Below, piece after piece: positions 60,201-64,000 of a stretch of 64,000 bases of DNA (position 1 is the first letter of the stretch; every line of letters starts with the position of its first letter). The translations under genes and the position numbers were made by a program. Under the pieces are notes generated by a model, which made no database searches, had not been told where the DNA came from, and was given only the letters and a program-made list of their open reading frames with translations. Source of the stretch: Parapristionchus giblindavisi (taxonomy: Eukaryota; Nematoda; Chromadorea; Rhabditida; Diplogasteridae); assembly GCA_943737045.1 (NCBI GenBank), contig CALSFV010000459.1, positions 1 to 64,000 on the forward strand. The letters are read 5' to 3'.

Positions 60201-63200
60201 TAGTTCTCAATCAGAATCAATCAATATAATGTGACTAGAGTTCTCAATCAGAATCAATCAATATAATGTGACTAGAGTTCTCAATCAGAATCAATCAATA
60301 TAATATCACTATAGTTCTCAATCAGAATCAATCAATATAATGTGACTAGAGTTCTCAATCAGAATCAATCAATATAATGTGACTAGAGTTCTCAATTAGA
60401 ATCAATCAATATAATGTGACTAGAGTTCTCAATCAGGATCAATCAATATCTCTCTTCCCCTCCCCATATATTCCGTGCAGGGATACTAAATTTGCCCCCT
60501 CACAATATTATAACTCAATCTCGTATTCGTCCTTAATATCATTATTCAGCTAAAGCTGCCACTTCCCGACCGAAATCGCTTAAGCGACGGAACTCCATCA
60601 CTCCCTTATTGCTTCATTCATTCATTATTCTTGATTTTAACTGATGGATAAAGAAATAAATAAATAAATAAATATAATGTGACTAGAGTTCTCAATCAGA
60701 ATCAATCAATATAATGTGACTAGAGTTCTCAATCAGAATCAATCAATATAATGTGACTAGAGTTCTCAATCAGAATCAATCAATATAATATCACTATAGT
60801 TCTCAATCAGAATCAATCAATATAATGTGACTAGAGTTCTCAATCAGAATCAATCAATATAATGTGACTAGAGTTCTCAATCAGAATCAATCAATATAAT
60901 GTGACTAGAGTTCTCAATCAGAATCAATCAATATAATGTGACTAGAGTTCTCAATCAGAATCAATCAATATAATGTGACTAGAGTTCTCAATCAGAATCA
61001 ATCAATATAATGTGACTAGAGTTCTCAATCAGAATCAATCAATATAATGTGACTAGAGTTCTCAATCAGAATCAATCAATATAATGTGACTAGAGTTCTC
61101 AATCAGAATCAATCAATATAATCTGACTAGAGTTCTCAATCAGAATCAATCAATATAATGTGACTAGAGTTCTCAATCAGGATCAATCAATATAATGTGA
61201 CTAGAGTTCTCAATCAGAATCAATCAATATAATGTGACTAGAGTTCTCAATCAGAATCAATCAATACAATATCACTATAGTTCTCAATCAGAATCAATCA
61301 ATATAATGTGACTAGAGTTCTCAATCAGAATCAATCAATATAATATCACTATAGTTCTCAATCAGAATCAATCAATATAATGTGACTAGAGTTCTCAATC
61401 AGAATCAATCAATATAATGTGACTAGAGTTCTCAATCAGAATCAATCAATATAATATCACTATAGTTCTCAATCAGAATCAATCAATATAATGTGACTAG
61501 AGTTCTCAATCAGAATCAATCAATATAATGTGACTAGAGTTCTCAATCAGAATCAATCAATATAATGTGACTAGAGTTCTCAATCAGAATCAATCAATAT
61601 AATATCACTATAGTTCTCAATCAGAATCAATCAATATAATGTGACTAGAGTTCTCAATCAGAATCAATCAATATAATGTGACTAGAGTTCTCAATTAGAA
61701 TCAATCAATATAATGTGACTAGAGTTCTCAATCAGAATCAATCAATATAATGTGACTAGAGTTCTCAATCAGAATCAATCAATATAATGTGACTAGAGTT
61801 CTCAATCAGAATCAATCAATATAATGTGACTAGAGTTCTCAATCAGAATCAATCAATATAATGTGACTAGAGTTCTCAATCAGAATCAATCAATATAATG
61901 TGACTAGAGTTCTCAATCAGAATCAATCAATATAATGTGACTAGAGTTCTCAATCAGAATCAATCAATATAATGTGACTAGAGTTCTCAATCAGAATCAA
62001 TCAATATAATATCACTATAGTTCTCAATCAGAATCAATCAATATAATGTGACTAGAGTTCTCAATCAGAATCAATCAATATAATGTGACTAGAGTTCTCA
62101 ATTAGAATCAATCAATATAATGTGACTAGAGTTCTCAATCAGAATCAATCAATATAATGTGACTAGAGTTCTCAATCAGAATCAATCAATATAATATCAC
62201 TATAGTTCTCAATCAGAATCAATCAATATAATGTGACTAGAGTTCTCAATCAGAATCAATCAATATAATGTGACTAGAGTTCTCAATCAGAATCAATCAA
62301 TATAATATCACTATAGTTCTCAATCAGAATCAATCAATATAATGTGACTAGAGTTCTCAATCAGAATCAATCAATATAATGTGACTAGAGTTCTCAATTA
62401 GAATCAATCAATATAATGTGACTAGAGTTCTCAATCAGGATCAATCAATATCTCTCTTCCCCTCCCCATATATTCCGTGCAGGGATACTAAATTTGCCCC
62501 CTCACAATATTATAACTCAATCTCGTATTCGTCCTTAATATCATTATTCAGCTAAAGCTGCCACTTCCCGACCGAAATCGCTTAAGCGACGGAACTCCAT
62601 CACTCCCTTATTGCTTCATTCATTCATTATTCTTGATTTTAACTGATGGATAAAGAAATAAATAAATAAATAAATATAATGTGACTAGAGTTCTCAATCA
62701 GAATCAATCAATATAATATCACTATAGTTCTCAATCAGAATCAATCAATATAATGTGACTAGAGTTCTCAATCAGAATCAATCAATATAATGTGACTAGA
62801 GTTCTCAATCAGAATCAATCAATATAATATCACTATAGTTCTCAATCAGAATCAATCAATATAATGTGACTAGAGTTCTCAATCAGAATCAATCAATATA
62901 ATGTGACTAGAGTTCTCAATTAGAATCAATCAATATAATGTGACTAGAGTTCTCAATCAGGATCAATCAATATCTCTCTTCCCCTCCCCATATATTCCGT
63001 GCAGGGATACTAAATTTGCCCCCTCACAATATTATAACTCAATCTCGTATTCGTCCTTAATATCATTATTCAGCTAAAGCTGCCACTTCCCGACCGAAAT
63101 CGCTTAAGCGACGGAACTCCATCACTCCCTTATTGCTTCATTCATTCATTATTCTTGATTTTAACTGATGGATAAAGAAATAAATAAATAAATAAATATA

Positions 63201-64000
63201 ATGTGACTAGAGTTCTCAATCAGAATCAATCAATATAATGTGACTAGAGTTCTCAATCAGAATCAATCAATATAATGTGACTAGAGTTCTCAATCAGAAT
63301 CAATCAATATAATCTGACTAGAGTTCTCAATCAGAATCAATCAATATAATGTGACTAGAGTTCTCAATCAGGATCAATCAATATAATGTGACTAGAGTTC
63401 TCAATCAGAATCAATCAATATAATGTGACTAGAGTTCTCAATCAGAATCAATCAATATAATGTGACTAGAGTTCTCAATCAGAATCAATCAATATAATGT
63501 GACTAGAGTTCTCAATCAGAATCAATCAATATAATGTGACTAGAGTTCTCAATCAGAATCAATCAATATAATGTGACTAGAGTTCTCAATCAGAATCAAT
63601 CAATATAATGTGACTAGAGTTCTCAATCAGAATCAATCAATATAATCTGACTAGAGTTCTCAATCAGAATCAATCAATATAATGTGACTAGAGTTCTCAA
63701 TCAGGATCAATCAATATAATGTGACTAGAGTTCTCAATCAGAATCAATCAATATAATGTGACTAGAGTTCTCAATCAGAATCAATCAATACAATATCACT
63801 ATAGTTCTCAATCAGAATCAATCAATATAATGTGACTAGAGTTCTCAATCAGAATCAATCAATATAATATCACTATAGTTCTCAATCAGAATCAATCAAT
63901 ATAATGTGACTAGAGTTCTCAATCAGAATCAATCAATATAATGTGACTAGAGTTCTCAATCAGAATCAATCAATATAATATCACTATAGTTCTCAATCAG

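Larger units (their letters stand above)
49779..64000. repeat. 37-bp satellite array with higher-order structure, at least 14.2 kb
   Basis: Head-to-tail monomers of 37 bp: AATCAATCAATATAATGTG followed by ACTAGAGTTCTCAATCAG. Recurrent variants are ATATCACTATAG in place of GTGACTAGAG, CAATTAG for CAATCAG, CTGACTAG, ACTAGACTTC, TACAATATCAC and CAGGATC. Variants recur in fixed order, so blocks rather than single monomers were copied. Twelve cassettes interrupt the array, each preceded by the CAGGATC monomer. The array continues past the window end. It begins about 25 bp inside a DPH4 intron. Confidence 0.97.

Noticed and set aside
49779..64000. CRISPR-like array of regularly spaced direct repeats
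   Set aside because: Monomers are contiguous with no unique spacers, no cas genes are present, and the locus is a eukaryotic intron. It is a satellite.

Overview
This is AT-rich nuclear DNA from an animal, probably a small-genome invertebrate. The protein families (SWI/SNF BRG1/Brahma-type ATPase with QLQ, HSA, BRK, SnAC and bromodomain; bifunctional PFKFB; G3BP/Rasputin; SPO11; CHTF18; RABL3; DPH4) are a metazoan set. Most introns are 35-55 nt, and many acceptors lack a pyrimidine tract (..TTGAG, ..TTGAAG, ..AAG). I cannot assign a phylum.

Layout. 0-17 kb is transposon-rich and holds two small putative secreted-protein genes on the minus strand. Gene Y (2,033-5,965) has a signal peptide and no family I recognise. 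Gene Z (6,898-16,604) is Ly6/uPAR-like with a hydrophobic C-terminal tail. Each has one large intron filled with nested palindromic transposons. A doubtful gene X lies inside the 8.8-kb intron of Z. 17.6-49.8 kb is the gene-dense part: PFKFB (+), SPO11 (-), CHTF18 (-), G3BP (-), BRG1/BRM (+), RABL3 (-) and DPH4 (-, 3' part). I rebuilt the exons by hand. Reading phases close exactly in PFKFB (471 aa), SPO11 (330), CHTF18 (804), G3BP (451) and RABL3 (204). G3BP and BRG1 share a 323-bp divergent promoter region. PFKFB/SPO11 and BRG1/RABL3 are convergent pairs.

The DPH4 stop codon and the RABL3 start codon overlap as ATGA on the same strand, an operon-like arrangement.

49.78-64.0 kb is a satellite with a 37-bp monomer. 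It begins just inside an intron of DPH4, whose J-domain exons must lie beyond the window, so the intron is at least 14.2 kb unless the gene is broken. Twelve copies of a ~220-bp cassette sit in the array. The cassette looks like the 5'-truncated 3' end of a non-LTR retrotransposon that was captured and amplified with the satellite. One of the twelve carries a hAT-like MITE with a clean 8-bp target duplication.

Transposon families are visible from termini and target duplications: two hAT-like MITE families, one Tc1/mariner-like palindrome family (TA target, CAGTAC ends), one PIF/Harbinger-like family (TAA target, CAAGGGAA ends), a TTAA-flanked 2.9-kb foldback, a 2.9-kb foldback in a BRG1 intron, and two non-LTR reverse-transcriptase remnants. 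No transposase gene, intact tRNA or rRNA gene, or CRISPR array was found.
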